From Corylus avellana (lineage: Eukaryota; Streptophyta; Magnoliopsida; Fagales; Betulaceae), in the NCBI RefSeq assembly GCF_901000735.1, contig NC_081551.1, positions 5,073,420 to 5,137,419 on the forward strand: a stretch of DNA of 64,000 nucleotides, in the 5' to 3' direction. Position 1 is the first letter of the stretch. Each line of letters opens with the position of its first letter. Under the pieces are notes generated by a model. That model was not told the DNA's origin. It ran no database searches and worked only from the letters and a program-made list of their open reading frames with translations. Positions 1 through 12,936 of the stretch are shown here, in pieces. The translations under genes were made by a program, and so were the position numbers.

Positions 1-577
1 TAAATGACGTAACTATAGTAAACCACCCAAGTAGGGTTAAAAACATGACAACATGGGTCTTTTCTATTTTTGGTGACGGCTCACTTTTTTGTACGCATGT
101 CATGAACAATTATTCGTACCAAGTGGCTCAAAATATATTTATAATTTAAATTAATTATGCTACTTTTTGCATGTGGAAAGAGATGGGGACCTAATTGTTC
201 CCATGGCCACGTCTGTAGGCCTGTTTATTTTTTTGTTCTTTCATTCTGACTGAGAAAGCAAAACAAAAGCTTGGGACTTTTGTGAGCCATGGCCACGTGA
301 GCGAGGGGACCTTTGGCAATGGAAGAGAACAATGGAAGTCTGAGGTAAGCAAAAAGGGGCAGCCCACAGAGGCAAAAAGGGACAGATTATCTGCATACGA
401 CACAAAAATCTCAATGGCAACGAAATCATCATATGGTCCACAAAGCCAAACCTTTACCTTTCATATAATCTGCGGGAGGCTGCTCCTAAAAGCTGTTTGC
501 GAAAAGGGTATGTAATAATAATACCCATTAAACAGAAGCCTCAGATTACATGCAAGATTTATGTTTTGCTTTACAGG

Positions 578-600
578 CCTATATATATATATGTGTGTGT
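578..600. repeat. (TA)n(TG)n microsatellite at a TGA exon acceptor
   Basis: A TA run followed by a TG run lies between a plausible acceptor (TTTACAG, ending 576) and a second acceptor (TCTGCAG, ending 607). The bases just after the first acceptor read GCC TAT, matching the conserved Ala-Tyr that begins this exon in TGA genes. Confidence 0.7.
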
Positions 601-607
601 TCTGCAG

Positions 608-3600
608 ATGGAAGCAAGCCGTTTGAAGCTGATTCAAATGGAGCAAGATCTTGAGCGTGCCCGTAAGCAGGTTTGAAAGAAGCAGCTTTTACCAATCAGT
701 ATAAATTTTTCCTCCGCTTTAATATATTAAAGCATTTCATGTTTTACTGCAGGGCTTATGTGTAGGTGGTGGGTCAGATGCTAGTGATCATCTGGGTTTG
801 TCCGCAGCTGTAAACTCAGGTTTGTTCGTCAATACGCTGATACCCACTAGCATTGATATAATCTTCTGTCTCAAATGTTGCTCAGTCTTGTTAATATTGC
901 TTGTGTCCATGACTGTGGGTTGTTGGTGGATGAAGCTTTTGAGCATGAACATACTATGAAATGCTGCATATTCAGATGTTAGTGTTGTGTGCTTCATGCA
1001 ATAAGCTCAAGTTATGTTCAGGAAACTTCACTTAGCCCCCAAGTATCAGCGTTTTTGCAATTGTTCGTAACCTTAAACTTTTAATTTTTGCAATATTGGT
1101 ATTCTAAGATTTTTTTCCTTTTAATTTCACCCTCTTTTGTGGTAAAATGCCCCCATTTAAAAAGAAACTAAGTAAAAACTATGGTTTGAATTTTCACTTT
1201 TAAAAAAGGGGGGCGGGCATTTTAACAAAAAATTGTGAAATTAAAATGGAAAAATTCTTGGGATGCTGACATTGTAAAAATTAAAAGCTCAAAGTTTCAA
1301 TTGTAAAAACGCTAATACTTCGGGGATAAGTGAAGTTTCCCTTTAAGTTTAAAGGGCACTAACAGAAGGAGCAGGCACTCTTCCCCTTTATTATTCGTTT
1401 GAAGCATTGAGACGTGGCATTCTTGTGATGCTTGTCAATAGAACATTACCTTAGCTAAAATTGATTATTACAATAGCCCCCTCCCTCCTTTTTTAGAGTT
1501 GCGTTTGCTTTTTTTGTTAATGTGTCTAAGAAGATGATCTTATCAAGAAAAGAACTGATTGCAAGGGAAGAGGTGAATGCTTAAGACTAGGAAGGGAACT
1601 TACGCCAAGTAGTCAACCATGATTATGAAGTTTACCTGAGCAGAACAGCATATGCTGTCTTGCATGTGTTCCTATTATTATTACTATTATTTTGATAATT
1701 AATCGAGATATCATTAAAAGCGTGAGGCACCCCATGTGCACAAAAAGTATACAAGAGAAGCCACCTAAGTAGTAGGACAAAAAGAACAAGAAAATTCCGA
1801 TAGCTAATGACTAAAAGAGAAACATAAACACCTATTCAAAAATACAAAGTGTCGAAAAGTAAAGATTTCAACTCTTCCAAAGTCCTCTCGTGGTCCTCAA
1901 AACACCTATCATTAATTTCTTACTGTAGGCACGAAGACATCATCTTCCATATAGCACTGCTCTGTGAGCTGCCAGCAGTTCACCAAGAAGCAAACAAATC
2001 GATTACTTTCTAGGCATAACAAGACAACCCGAATCGATTGAAGAAGACATTCCAAATGGCACAAACAACCTCACAATGAAGAAGAAGATGTTCTTTGTTT
2101 CTTCAAAATAAGTAGGGTCATATTTCTCATATGAGGGCCTATAAGTCAAATAAGGGTATAGTTTATACTCTCAGTTCTGTTTTCTCAACAAACCAAACAA
2201 AGGAAAAAAATGCTCATCTCCTTTTCTTTTCTCCTTTCCTCATTGTATACAAACACAAAAAGAAAGAAACTTCTTCCCTTCTCCATCCCTTCCCTTGCTC
2301 TTTTCTTTTTCATTTCATTTTCCTCAGTATTGCCAAACAAGGAGTTGCTTAACACCATGAAGGTGGTCTTGGTTTAAATGTCCTACAAATGTGTGAACAT
2401 GGAAAACTTATCTGAAGACAAAGTGATATATTGCTATGTCAAAATAGTTGGTTCATGTCTTTCCAATAACCCTTTTCAAAACTTGCAAAAAAGTACTGCT
2501 GCATTTAAGTTTTGTGGATGCAAAAGTAAAATATTTTCCTGTAAAAATGATTCAGGCAGCAATAGTACCTATATCTCTGCCTTTCTACTGGTTGTTTTCT
2601 GGTTATACTTGCAGTTTGCCATTTGGATCTTGATCCCTTTAATTCTTCATGAACTTCTTTGCTGCCAGGACAAGTATGTCAGTTATTCTCATTTACTAAA
2701 TCATGAAACTAAAGATTATATTATTAGAATGTTCAATCTGCCATTGTATTTTTTCTAAGGCTCAAGAATATTATTTCGGTGATTGAAGATATAGGTTGTT
2801 ATTAAACATGCATGTATGTATACTCGATGCACATTAATGAAAGAGATAAACACACCTTTCAGAAGGTTGAAGTGCAGTTGTAACACCAGAGTCAAATTTT
2901 TCAATGAGCTATTTATATTCATGTATAACTTTCTGACATGCTGAGTAAAACCTTTGTGGTTCTATTTCCCGTTGGTACATTTTCCTTCTTGTATCATGCC
3001 CTTGGCCCTCTTTGTTCTTTCATGACATTGTATTCTAAAATTAGCCCATGCTAAGGATTCTCCAGGGGTTACTACATTTGAGATTGAGTATGGACACTGG
3101 GTGGAAGAACAAAATAGACAGACCTGTGATCTGAGGAATGCTTTGAATGCACATATAGGGGATACAGAACTTCAAATGCTGGTAACTGATGGCTTGTCGC
3201 ACTATTTTCAACTTTTCCGCATCAAAGCAACAGCGACAAAAGCTGATGTCTTCTATGTGATGTCTGGCATGTGGAAAACATCAGCTGAGCGCTTTTTCTT
3301 GTGGGTCGGAGGGTATCGCCCTTCAGAACTTCTCAAGGTATGGGGACCGTGCATTTCTCAGTTCATCGGAACAACTTGGAGTCAAGCCGTTGTGCTAATG
3401 CGCATCCGTTTTCTTGCTGGGAAATTGTAGGATCCAAGTGCAATTTTAACGGATATTTAGTGAAGTAAAGTTGGATGAATTCTAATCATTAGAGTCAGCC
3501 CTGCAGTAATTGGCAATCAAAAATAAATATATTAAGTAATAGAAAAAGTTTGACATTTTTATGAACAACAAAGCATGTGATAAGAATAAATGTGCTATTA

Positions 3601-5991
3601 TATGTTATTTCTTTTTTTGTTTTTTTTTTTCCTTTTTTTTACTACACGTTAGCACAAAATATAACCATTTAGTCCAAACATAAAGGAAGCTTGTGCTATC
3701 CCCCCCGCGAACCAACACACACAAGCTAACAGTAATATTAAAGTCTCTTCACATCATATCCGGGACATAGGGTCAATTCCTACTTCCATCTTGTACTGGG
3801 GAGTTGAAGAAGTGTTTCCACCTATTTGTTAAGTGCTATAGTTTGATATAAACAAAAAGAAAACTTATCGAATGTGATTAATCCCATTTAGGATTTCCTA
3901 GGCATAATGCCAACAAATCTGTGGTTGGTCCTCAAGCACTGAAGCTTGGCAGATGGCAACCTCCAATTCTTGTCCATATGATTGAGTATAGAAATTGTGA
4001 GCATCTTCCTTTTGGGGCCATCTTCCTCTTTTTTTTTTTTTTAAAAATTATTATTATTACTATTTTTTATTTTTATCTTGTTTTTCAAAAAATTATTTTT
4101 TTGAGTTCTTTTTAATGCGGCATGCTGTAATTCCATAATCAAATATAAGATAATGCTTATTTGTTAATCCATGTTGATTACAGGTGCTTGTGCCTCAGAT
4201 TGACCCCATGACAGAACACCAAGTTTTTGAAGTTCTTAATCTTAAACAATCATGTGAGCAAGCTGAGGATGCTCTTACACAAGGTATGGAGAAACTCCAG
4301 GAAACTCTGGCCAAGACAGTAGCAGCTAGTCAACTGGTTGAAGAAACCTACATTCCGCAGATGGGTACTGCAGTGGAGAAGTTGGAAGCTCTAGTGGACT
4401 TTGTGAGTGAGGTAGACACTAAATGCTTTTACTCCAAATTCTGAATCTCAATGTGATTGATATTTGTGTTGCTTTTTTTCTGCATCTCTCTCTCTCTCTC
4501 TCCCTCTCTCTCAACTACCTATTAACTATTAAGACCCATGAAGTTTGTTCTTTGTCAATTTATATAACCATGAATTCGTTCTAATAGCTTATAATTTGCA
4601 AATTCCCAACTGAAAGTACTTTTTTTCTGCCCAAAAGAACAACAATTTGGATTATATGTAAGTGGATTTAAAGGCAATTGTGTAGGGAAAGAATCCTTTT
4701 AGAGTTTTGATTTTCTTTGCTTTTCTGTTAATAGCTTTTTATTACTTATTTATTTTAGTATGCGTACCTGATACTATAAATAGGATATATGCCTTGAAAG
4801 AAAAATGAGACACTATTGATCCTAAACGGGCAGTCTTATTCATGCGGATCTTAAATTTAATTTCATTTGAAGTTTAAAGGGACATATGTATGTTAATACA
4901 CCGTTCTTTTTGGCATACTTTCATTCGGTAAAGTAGTATTGCATTCGCCATTAAAGGATTCTTTTATGTTTTATTTTATTGGTGAGATTTGTGCTCCCAC
5001 CTTTACACCTAAGTCAATTGTTGGCTAAATGTGTTTTAGTTCATCAATTTGTTTTACTTTAGAGCCAGGTGTTGGAGAGCTGCTTACCATAGAAGTTTAC
5101 AAGTTTCCTTATATATCAAAGTTGTTATTGTTCTTGGCTCAATTTCAAATTCTTGACGAATATGAGACGAGTTTCTAGCTCTTTCACTTCCATAGAAGCA
5201 TATTTTGCGTTAAAAAAATTTACAGGAAAAACGAATAGAGTTCACTGTCACTTTGATCATTATAAAGTCAAGTTTTATCAAGTTTGGATGCAAATAACAG
5301 TGCATCTTGCATCCAATACCAAGGTTGTTTTGGATATTCATCTCTTTAATATGTGGGCAGAACAATCCATAAGGAAAGACATAGATGCTGGTAAGTATCC
5401 TTTGGAATGAAAAAGGAACTTCAATAAGAAAACAGGATTTGCCATGTTACCATGCAGTTAAGCTCCAGTTTTAAAAATTTCAACTATATTTCTGCATCCT
5501 CTCTCCCCCAAAAAACAAGAAAAGAAAAAAGAAATCGGTCACGAAGCTGTTGAAAGCTTTTGTTTATTTATAATTAGTTATTTGCCAAGCCCTTTTTTTT
5601 TTATTTATTTTTTATTTTTTATAATTTGGTGTTCTATAGAATACAAAGAGGAGGGATATGCCAATCAGTGGTTAACACTGAACTTTTACTGCATTTCAGA
5701 ACATCTCTAGTTCTACCTTTATTTGGCAATCAAAGGATTTCATCAAAAAGAAGAAAATCTATGTAGGAGCAATCTTTTTGTGTATTTTTTCAGATTATCT
5801 GCATAATAGGCATGTTAATAAGATTCTTGTTGGAACAGGCTGACCATATTCGGCAGGAAACCCTTCATCAAATCGCTCGCATCCTGACTACCCGCCAGGC
5901 AGCTCGAGGTCTGCTTGCTTTGGGAGAATACTTCCAACGCCTTCGAGTGTTGAGCTCAGTTTGGGCTACTCGTTCTCGTGAGCCATTTTAA
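608..5991 (+). CDS. TGA-type bZIP transcription factor, clade I (TGA1/TGA4-like), 5' end outside window
   Basis: Visible exons are 608-670, 753-819, 3066-3337, 4184-4411 and 5839-5991 (stop TAA 5989-5991). They join in phase into 260 codons plus stop, against roughly 330-370 residues for TGA proteins, so about 100 N-terminal residues with the basic region are missing upstream. Exon 1 here is the end of the leucine zipper (SRLKLIQMEQDLERARK). The rest is the DOG1 domain, including YGHWVEEQ, ADVFYVMSGMW, SAERFFLW, LTTRQAARGLLALGEYFQRL and a C-terminal SREPF. Family knowledge: TGA factors bind TGACG motifs in the nucleus and partner NPR1 in salicylate responses. GLLALGEYFQRL and the C-terminal REP ending point to clade I. 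Intron 2 (820-3065) is long and holds a foldback element. All borders are GT-AG, but the acceptor of the first visible exon adjoins a TA/TG microsatellite (see findings). Strong family call; clade moderately sure. Confidence 0.85.
1021..1340. mobile_element. Foldback MITE in TGA intron 2
   Basis: The arms are inverted repeats: GGAAACTTCACTTA at 1021 pairs with TAAGTGAAGTTTCC ending 1340, and complementarity continues inwards for more than 100 bases with mismatches. There is no coding capacity. I could not define a clean target duplication, so the superfamily is uncertain; long arms suggest a Mutator-like MITE. Confidence 0.6.
4480..4513. repeat. (CT)n microsatellite
   Basis: Run of CT dinucleotides with one interruption in TGA intron 4. 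The paralogous position near 27877 has a shorter run. Confidence 0.8.
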
Positions 5992-6445
5992 CTAAGAGGA
6001 AATTTGTAGTTAAGGCAATTTTTAGTGCTTATACATTATCTTGTCTTAAAAGTTCATATATTTCAGATTTAAATTTGAAGTTTACAGTTGGAACTATGTC
6101 ATGTATATATTTGTTGGGTGAATTTTCTGTCTTTCTAATGTCTCTAAAACACTAGTGTATTCTGATAAAGGCTTATTTGTGCTTTGAAATGATCATCTTT
6201 TTATGAGTTAATTAAATTTGATGGTGAATATTGGTAATTGTTAGGTGTATCAAATGCTTTACGAGGACCGGATTACTTGTTTGACTCATTTCTTATAATT
6301 TGTTTGTATTTATGTATTGTTTTCTTTCGTTTTGGAATTGTTGTTAGGGAGCCTACCATTTTTTCATTTTTAGGATTCCTCACTCTTTCTTCCTTTCGGA
6401 TCAAGAGTAAGTCGGATCCTCCCTTATAACTCTTTTCCCGTATTC

Positions 6446-6478
<33 letters not shown>

Positions 6479-8595
6479 TTTAAAGCGTTTTAATGGACTA
6501 TCTATTTTCAGGTTCATGGCCAAGAATTATCCACACAATTGAGCCAAAAAAATCCATTAAGATAAGAGCCAAGCTCCCATCGTAATTTCATTTGACTTTT
6601 TGTTATGTTTACAGGTCCAGACTTCTACATTGGTAAGACATGAAAAATATATATTACAGAAGCATATATCAAAAAACATTAAATTGTCAAAATAAAAACT
6701 CAAATATTCAAAGTGGTTTATATTTGTGCCTTTGTTGCTTATTAAGTTATTATAACATGCAAATGCAATTTCCCCTATACTGAGGGAATTGGGGTTTTTG
6801 GGCACAAAATGGTAGTTTGATAGGGTCGGACAGTAAGGTTGTTAGTTCACGGGGGCAAAGTGACAATGCATTGTAGTTGATGGGGGAAAAGGTAATTATC
6901 CCTAACATGCAAATGCAATTTCCCCTAATAAGGCCTAAGCATTTTGACATCCTATCTTGTTCGACTCAAAACATGAAATGAGGAAAAACAAGATGGGAGC
7001 GAAAGGCTCAGCAAATAATGTTTCCAATCGATTTAAAACGGTTGTTTAGAAAATCATTTAAAGCAAGAATTACAAGTTCAAATAACATATAGCTTAAAAC
7101 ACAAACATCTCTTGTTGAACTGGAAACATATTCCTTATTTTTTTTATTTTTTTTATTTTTTATTTTTATAAAAAAATAACTTTAGAAAAATATTTAGGTG
7201 CACTTAGCATGGCAAACATAGTGATGGCCACACGGCCCATACTTTCCTTTAACCGCAACTTCAATATGGGGCACTCCATCCTATCCTAGTACCGTACTTC
7301 TTTCTCTTAGCCAAATAATTTTTTGCACTATGGTTTCACCTTACATATGCCCACTCTTTATTTCCTAAAACTTTCCATAATCATGTAAACTTAGCATGGT
7401 TGCCAACCGGCAGCCACCCCCTCTATTTAAAAAATAATAATAATAATAATTAATTTTTAAGTTTTTTATTTTTTAATTTTTAATTTTTTATAGTTTTTTA
7501 TATTTATTTATTTTTATTAAGGATGCCACATGTCATCATATTATTAGTGCTAATGTGGCACACTAATGGAATCCGTCAAGTGTGTTGATGGAATATAATT
7601 ACAAGGACTAAATTGTTATTTTAGCTTACCTCAAGGACTTTTTAGTTCACTTTGATACCACATGGACTATAGAGCGATTTGTAATTTATGCCAACTACAT
7701 AGATTGATTTTGCATTTATCCCTATTTATAATTTAAAGTAATTGTGCTATGTGACATGTACACTTGGCATATGACATGTAAAACAACAGCCACATGGTAT
7801 AACGTAACATACCATTAATTAATTGGATAATAAGTTGACTAAGAAACTTATTTGAAATAAATAAAAAAAAAAAATTAAGGACATAATTGTTGAAATTAAA
7901 AACCTAGAAACTAAATTGAATTACATGAAAATCTGAATACAAAATTTGATTTTTCCAAAAGATTAAAAACAAACTTCTACTCTTATGTAACATGATGAAA
8001 AATGATCTCACTTTCAAAAAAAAAAGCTATGACAAAGGCACCCTCACTTAGCAATTGACAAGCTCTCGCTCTCGCTCTCCTAAGTAGATTAATAGAGTAA
8101 TTCTATAAGTCTCTCTTGTATCATTCTTGTGTCCCTCCAAAAATAATGTGGCTCTTAAAATTACTATTTGATCAAAATTCAATAATAATCAATCACAAAC
8201 TCAATGGTGATTTTAAGAGTCACATCATTTTTGGAGAGACACAAGAGGGACTTGTAGCACTACTCAAATTAATGTGTTCGCTTTAGAACCTCACAATAAT
8301 GACAAGGGCACCCACAGGGCCACAGTTTGGACTCACTCACATAAGGACAAGGGTCTTTTTTTTTTTAATTTTTAATTTTTTTAAAAAAAGAAGCAAAATG
8401 GGTTGAAAGAATTTCTTCTAATTCTATCTATTAAACTGACACGTGTCCAAAATACAAAAATTGGGTTGAAAGACGTTCTCTAGCAATTTATTGGCCTATA
8501 TGAAGAAAATCGATATATGTAAAAATTCACTTGATATTATTGAAAAGAAGTTGTTTGTAGAGTACATAAGCATCTAAGATCTTGGTGATATATGC
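5992..8595. other. Intergenic region between convergent TGA and AGT2 genes
   Basis: No gene recognised. It holds the TGA 3' flank, a poly-A run at 6451-6476, a 25-bp direct repeat (about 6754-6778 and 6903-6927), AT-rich low-complexity tracts near 7140-7170 and 7435-7520, and the MITE at 8094-8267. Parts (near 6115 and 6990-8460) reappear in diverged form at 28960-30700, showing that the duplicated segment spans this spacer. Confidence 0.6.
8094..8267. mobile_element. MITE with about 45-bp inverted arms, flanked by ATTAAT
   Basis: The left arm (starting GAGTAATTCTATAAGTCTC) and right arm (ending GTAGCACTACTC) are inverted copies; the internal parts CTCCAAAAATAATG and CATCATTTTTGGAG also pair. 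ATTAAT flanks it at 8088-8093 and 8268-8273. The paralogous position near 30456 has the uninterrupted sequence GTAGATTAATATGTTC, an empty site that confirms the insertion and its borders. Confidence 0.8.
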
Positions 8596-11500
8596 TCACA
8601 ACTTTGACATGGCATAGTCCAAGGCATCAACAAGAAAATCTGCAGATACAGAAACCAATTTAATTGTTACCATAGATTGTACTCCAAAAAACATTTAGAA
8701 GAAAATATGAATGCCAAATTGTCTGAATAGGATTTTCTCAGCTCAAAATATTTTTTCTAATTATTATCTGGTAAACACTCCTTCAAATTAATATATATAG
8801 AGGCTGATAATTCAACTAAATAGAGGTTTAAATCATTAAAACTGTCTGAGACAAAAAGGTTACCTGCATCGTCCTTGCTAAAACACATTGGCGGCTTCAC
8901 TCTAAAAACATTTCCATGCAGTCCCCCTTTCCCAACTAGAACACCAAGCTCTGCAATGAGGAACCGTTAGATGATGAGTATAACAAAAGGAAATTTAAAT
9001 GAGCAAAAATTAACATATATAAATCACAGCTTCACTCAATTAATTTTAGCTTGGAAGACATGTCCGATACCTCTAAGTTTCTCAAATAAAACCGCGGTTT
9101 CTGCCTTAGCAGGTGTCTTCTCATTCCTGTCAGTCACAAGTTCTAGACCCACCATTAAGCCCCTGCCCCTCACATCTCCAATGACTGAAAAAAATAGAAA
9201 TGTATAAGATGAAAACTGCGTACATAAAATACCAGTCTAAAGTATAAATACCGAGTCCGAAAGGAAAGAGCCATACAGATAAACATTGACTACAGAAAGA
9301 TACTGATTCTAACAGGTACAGGGTAGTACTGACTAAGGACCATGATATAAAGTAAAATATGATAAAACTCTATCTGAGTCTAATAAGAAAGTCAATATGA
9401 TATTTGTGTTGGTTTTTCCGACAAAACTAAGAGCTTTTTTGTCTTTATCATTCGGAAAGTTCAATGCCACACTCTGGCTTCAATGATGGAAACAACCTTC
9501 ACACATCGGCGCTCCAATGAACAACAGTTCTCCACTTACTATATATTTAGAATAGTGGTCCGTCCCTCAGGAGTTAGATTCATAACTTAATGTTATGTTC
9601 ACATGGTGATATTCTATCTTTCTAAGAGTACTAACGTACTGTATGTAGTCTATGTCTAGTGAGCATACTTGACAAAATCCTGTCAGAACACCAATATCCT
9701 CATGCAATTTTCATCAGCATGATGCAGAAAAATGAATATCAAAAGTGGAAGAAATAACTTCGACTTTCTTAAGGTTTGCATTCATAGATTAATTCGGCCT
9801 GCATTAATCAAATAAAGGTACCTACATGACAGGGTTTTTCAGTACTAAGAAAAGGAGGTCTGCTTATGCATAAAAACCTAAAAGTTGGCTGCTGGATTCA
9901 CATTTTGATGTAATTTGGAGGGTTAAAGAAGTACTATAAAAGGGCAACACCAATATTAGCTATCTAAATTACAAGGACAAAGATTTCCTCTCAATTTGGT
10001 TAGAGGAACTTTCTCCAACCCGGTTTATAAAATTGCCATGTGTCCCACTGTCCCTTACCATATGAGAAGCACATATTTTTTAATAATTTTACAAAACCAT
10101 ATGTCACATGCTCAAAGAGACGCATGACATTTTGATAGACTAGATTGGAGGAACTTCTTCCAACCCAGGTTAGAGGAAAACTTTGTCCAAATTTTACAAT
10201 AGATATACCAACAAAGATGAAATAGAAAGAGATTTTAGACATGTTAGATTCAAGAGTAATTACTTTCATGTCTTTGCTGAAGAGCTCTCAAACGATCGAG
10301 CAAGTGAGAACCAACATCAGCGCAATGAGCTTGACGCTTCTCCTTGTCGATAACTCTGAGCACTGCCAGCCCCCCAGCCGAACATACAGGGTTCCCACCA
10401 AAAGTATTAAATTGAATTTTCTGGGCCAACACACTTGCTATCTCTGGGGTTGTCACCACTGCTCCCATTGGTAAACCATTGCCGATACCCTGATCGATTT
10501 ATTTGAGAAATGTAATGGAATGATTGCACAAGATTATAGGACACAGAAAGTAATAGACTAAACTCGTAAGTTATTTACATATCCAAAAAAATAAATAAAT
10601 CATGAGTTATTTAACTGAAAAAGGCTACTATAACCCAAAAAAGAGTAGAAGAAAAATAAAGGAAAATGGCTGATGTAACAATTTCATGATCTCTGAGTCT
10701 TTCTATAATAGATTACTATATAGGATAAATGGGTAATGACCTTTGCCATAGTAACTATATCAGGAATGACACCCTGTGTTTCAAAGCCCCAGTAATGGCT
10801 TCCTGTGCGACCAAACCCAGTTTGCACTTCATCAGCAATACAGACACCACCGGCCTTGCGTATGATGTCATAAACCAGCTTCAAGTATCCAGGGGCCAAT
10901 TCAACTGCTCCTCCAACTCCCTATGGTTAATGAAAATGTTCAAACAGTTTGAATATTTTCAGTGTCCTTACCAAGGTGGTTGTAACAGCAATTTCTGACC
11001 TCATTCTAGAGCCAAAAAAAAAAAAAAAAAAATGCAAACCTGAATTGTTTCAGCTATAAATCCAGCAACTTTTCCTGAAGTACCAAAATCAATATGATCT
11101 TGTAAATCTTTGGCATAACGATTGGCATCGGAGCCGAAAACTCCATGGTATGGATCTGGATTTACAACATGATGAATTTCACCCTGCGAAAATTTTGCAC
11201 TAATTTTGAGCAGAAAAATCAGAAGAAATACCTTGCCAAATGTCCTTGATATAATATATATAAATTTAACCAAGACAGTGAGATTATACTTATAGACCAG
11301 CAAACAACAGAGCTTCAATGTGCTTTTCTACATGTTTGTAATCCCCACGTGCAAAAAATAGGGAACAGACATGGCCATTGTTACATTCAGCAAGTGCTTG
11401 ATAAACAAGAGATTATCAATGATGTATTTCCTACTTCTGTAAACTCGTTGTGACTGCTTTACCAGTACCAGAACAAATTTAAAATTACAATAGGGAAAAG

Positions 11501-12936
11501 AACAGCTTGCAGCTTTTTGTCCAGTTACATCTAATCTTATCAAAATTTGTGGAGCAAACATATTGAGCACTGGTAGACACTTTATACATAATGCATACAT
11601 GATACAACCATCTAATTTAAACTAACCTGTGGTATTGGGTATTTCCAAGTGTTCAGAGCAGTGAGTCCAAGCGTGCCAGAACTTCCCCCATGATAGGCAT
11701 TCCTCAATGAGATCATACCAAGATTACCAGTGTATAGACGGGCCATCAGCATTGCTAATTCATTCGCTTCTGACCCAGAATTCACAAAATACACAACCTG
11801 CATTTTCAAAACAAGCTCTCATTGAAGCTCTCACTTTCATAAAGTACACCATCATGTTTTTTTCCCCCCTTTACCATAACATAGAAATCAATAATGTTAA
11901 AAGAGATAGTTAAGTGATTAAAATCATTGATGCTATTAGCTTAGGCTTTTAAGACAGGTAATAAATTGTCATGGTAGGCTGTTAGCAGAATAGATGGTCC
12001 TATTTAGGGGGCCGGTAATTTTTGGTATGACTCGCGAACCCAACATAAAATCATCGGGTTAGGGTTAAGAAGTTTTGTTAATTAATTAAATGAGTCGGAT
12101 TAAAGTTGACCTATATAGTCTTATACCTATAGCCTCAGACGAACACAAATTGCCACCCCTAGTCCTATGTTCTATCTCCGATTTGTAATTAAAAATTTAA
12201 ATATTTTAAGTCCCACTTATAAAATGGAAGTCTAAGATTGAGAGGGAGGGCTAAAAGAATAGTTTTCACCAGTTTATGCTTTGGGGATAACTCATGATTT
12301 TATATAAGTAAAACACAAATCTATAAACGAAGAACAACCTTTAGGTTTCCGGGCATTTTGGAAGCCAATGCCTCAGCATAATCAGCGATTGCATGATGTA
12401 GGTAAATGGTTGTAGCGTGCTGAAGAAGCTTGCTCTGCTCCACGATAGCTTCCAAAACCTCAGGATGGCAATGCCCACAAGACACCGTTACTATTCCAGC
12501 GAAAGCATCCAGGTAACGCCTCCCATTCTCATCGTACAAATACTGCATCTTTCCCTCCACAATATTCAGCTGCGTACACCAATTCAAGAAAAAAAAAAAA
12601 AAAAAAAAAAAACAAACAAACAATTAAATCAATTGATAAATCAAACAATTAAATCCGATCCCGAATAAATCAAACGCTTACAGGCTTCTGATAGTAGTGG
12701 AACAGAGAAGGACCCAGAAACTGCTTTCGCTTCTGGAAGACTTGATCGACCAGTGGGCCCTTGTACGGCCTCGGAGAGTGATCGAAGGGCGGGAGCTGAG
12801 GCGGAGGAGCGTCATCGCTAGCAGCAGCAACAGAAGAAGAAGAAGGAACCGTAGAGAAGGAGGAACCGCAGAGAGGAAGGGTGTTGTGGTAATTACCGAA
12901 CCTTGCCTTCTTCAGTAGCTGCCTCTGCAACGCCAT
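8596..12936 (-). CDS. AGT2: Alanine:glyoxylate aminotransferase 2 homologue (class III PLP aminotransferase), mitochondrial
   Basis: Nine exons in transcript order: 12936-12682, 12569-12339, 11797-11627, 11183-11040, 10920-10741, 10489-10264, 9184-9071, 8950-8864, 8639-8596. All borders are GT-AG and phases join into 483 residues plus TGA, the usual length for plant AGT2/AGT3. The N-terminus ([14 protein letters not shown]) is basic with no early acidic residue, like a mitochondrial presequence. Class III features: [10 protein letters not shown] near residue 170 (PLP phosphate binding), [12 protein letters not shown] with Asp297 expected to contact the pyridine nitrogen, and TMAKGIGNG with Lys327 expected to form the Schiff base with PLP. 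Family role: transfer of the amino group of alanine to glyoxylate, giving pyruvate and glycine. It converges on the TGA gene. A broken copy lies at 30785-33760. The family call is very secure; the exact substrate preference of this paralogue is inferred. Confidence 0.93.
12006..12161. mobile_element. hAT-like MITE in AGT2 intron 2
   Basis: The ends AGGGGGCCGGTAATTT and AAATTGCCACCCCTA are imperfect inverted repeats of the type seen in short plant hAT MITEs. Flanks GTCCTATTT (11997-12005) and GTCCTATGT (12162-12170) look like an 8-bp target duplication with one change. Internal CGCGAACC and GGGTTAGGG are typical of this repeat class. Confidence 0.6.

Noticed and set aside
286..400. Possible bZIP basic region in the first 570 bases
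   Set aside because: A frame reading EAKRDRLSAY looks faintly similar but lacks the conserved NREAARKSRLRKK pattern; treated as intron.
2378..2758. 126-codon open frame on the plus strand
   Set aside because: Lies inside TGA intron 2, AT-rich, no motif; chance frame.
5153..5410. 85-codon open frame in TGA intron 4
   Set aside because: The copy at 28540-28790 has changes and indels that break the frame, so there is no sign of coding constraint.
10241..10998. Plus-strand open frames over AGT2 exons 5 and 6
   Set aside because: Antisense shadows of exons; the minus strand gives the conserved aminotransferase.
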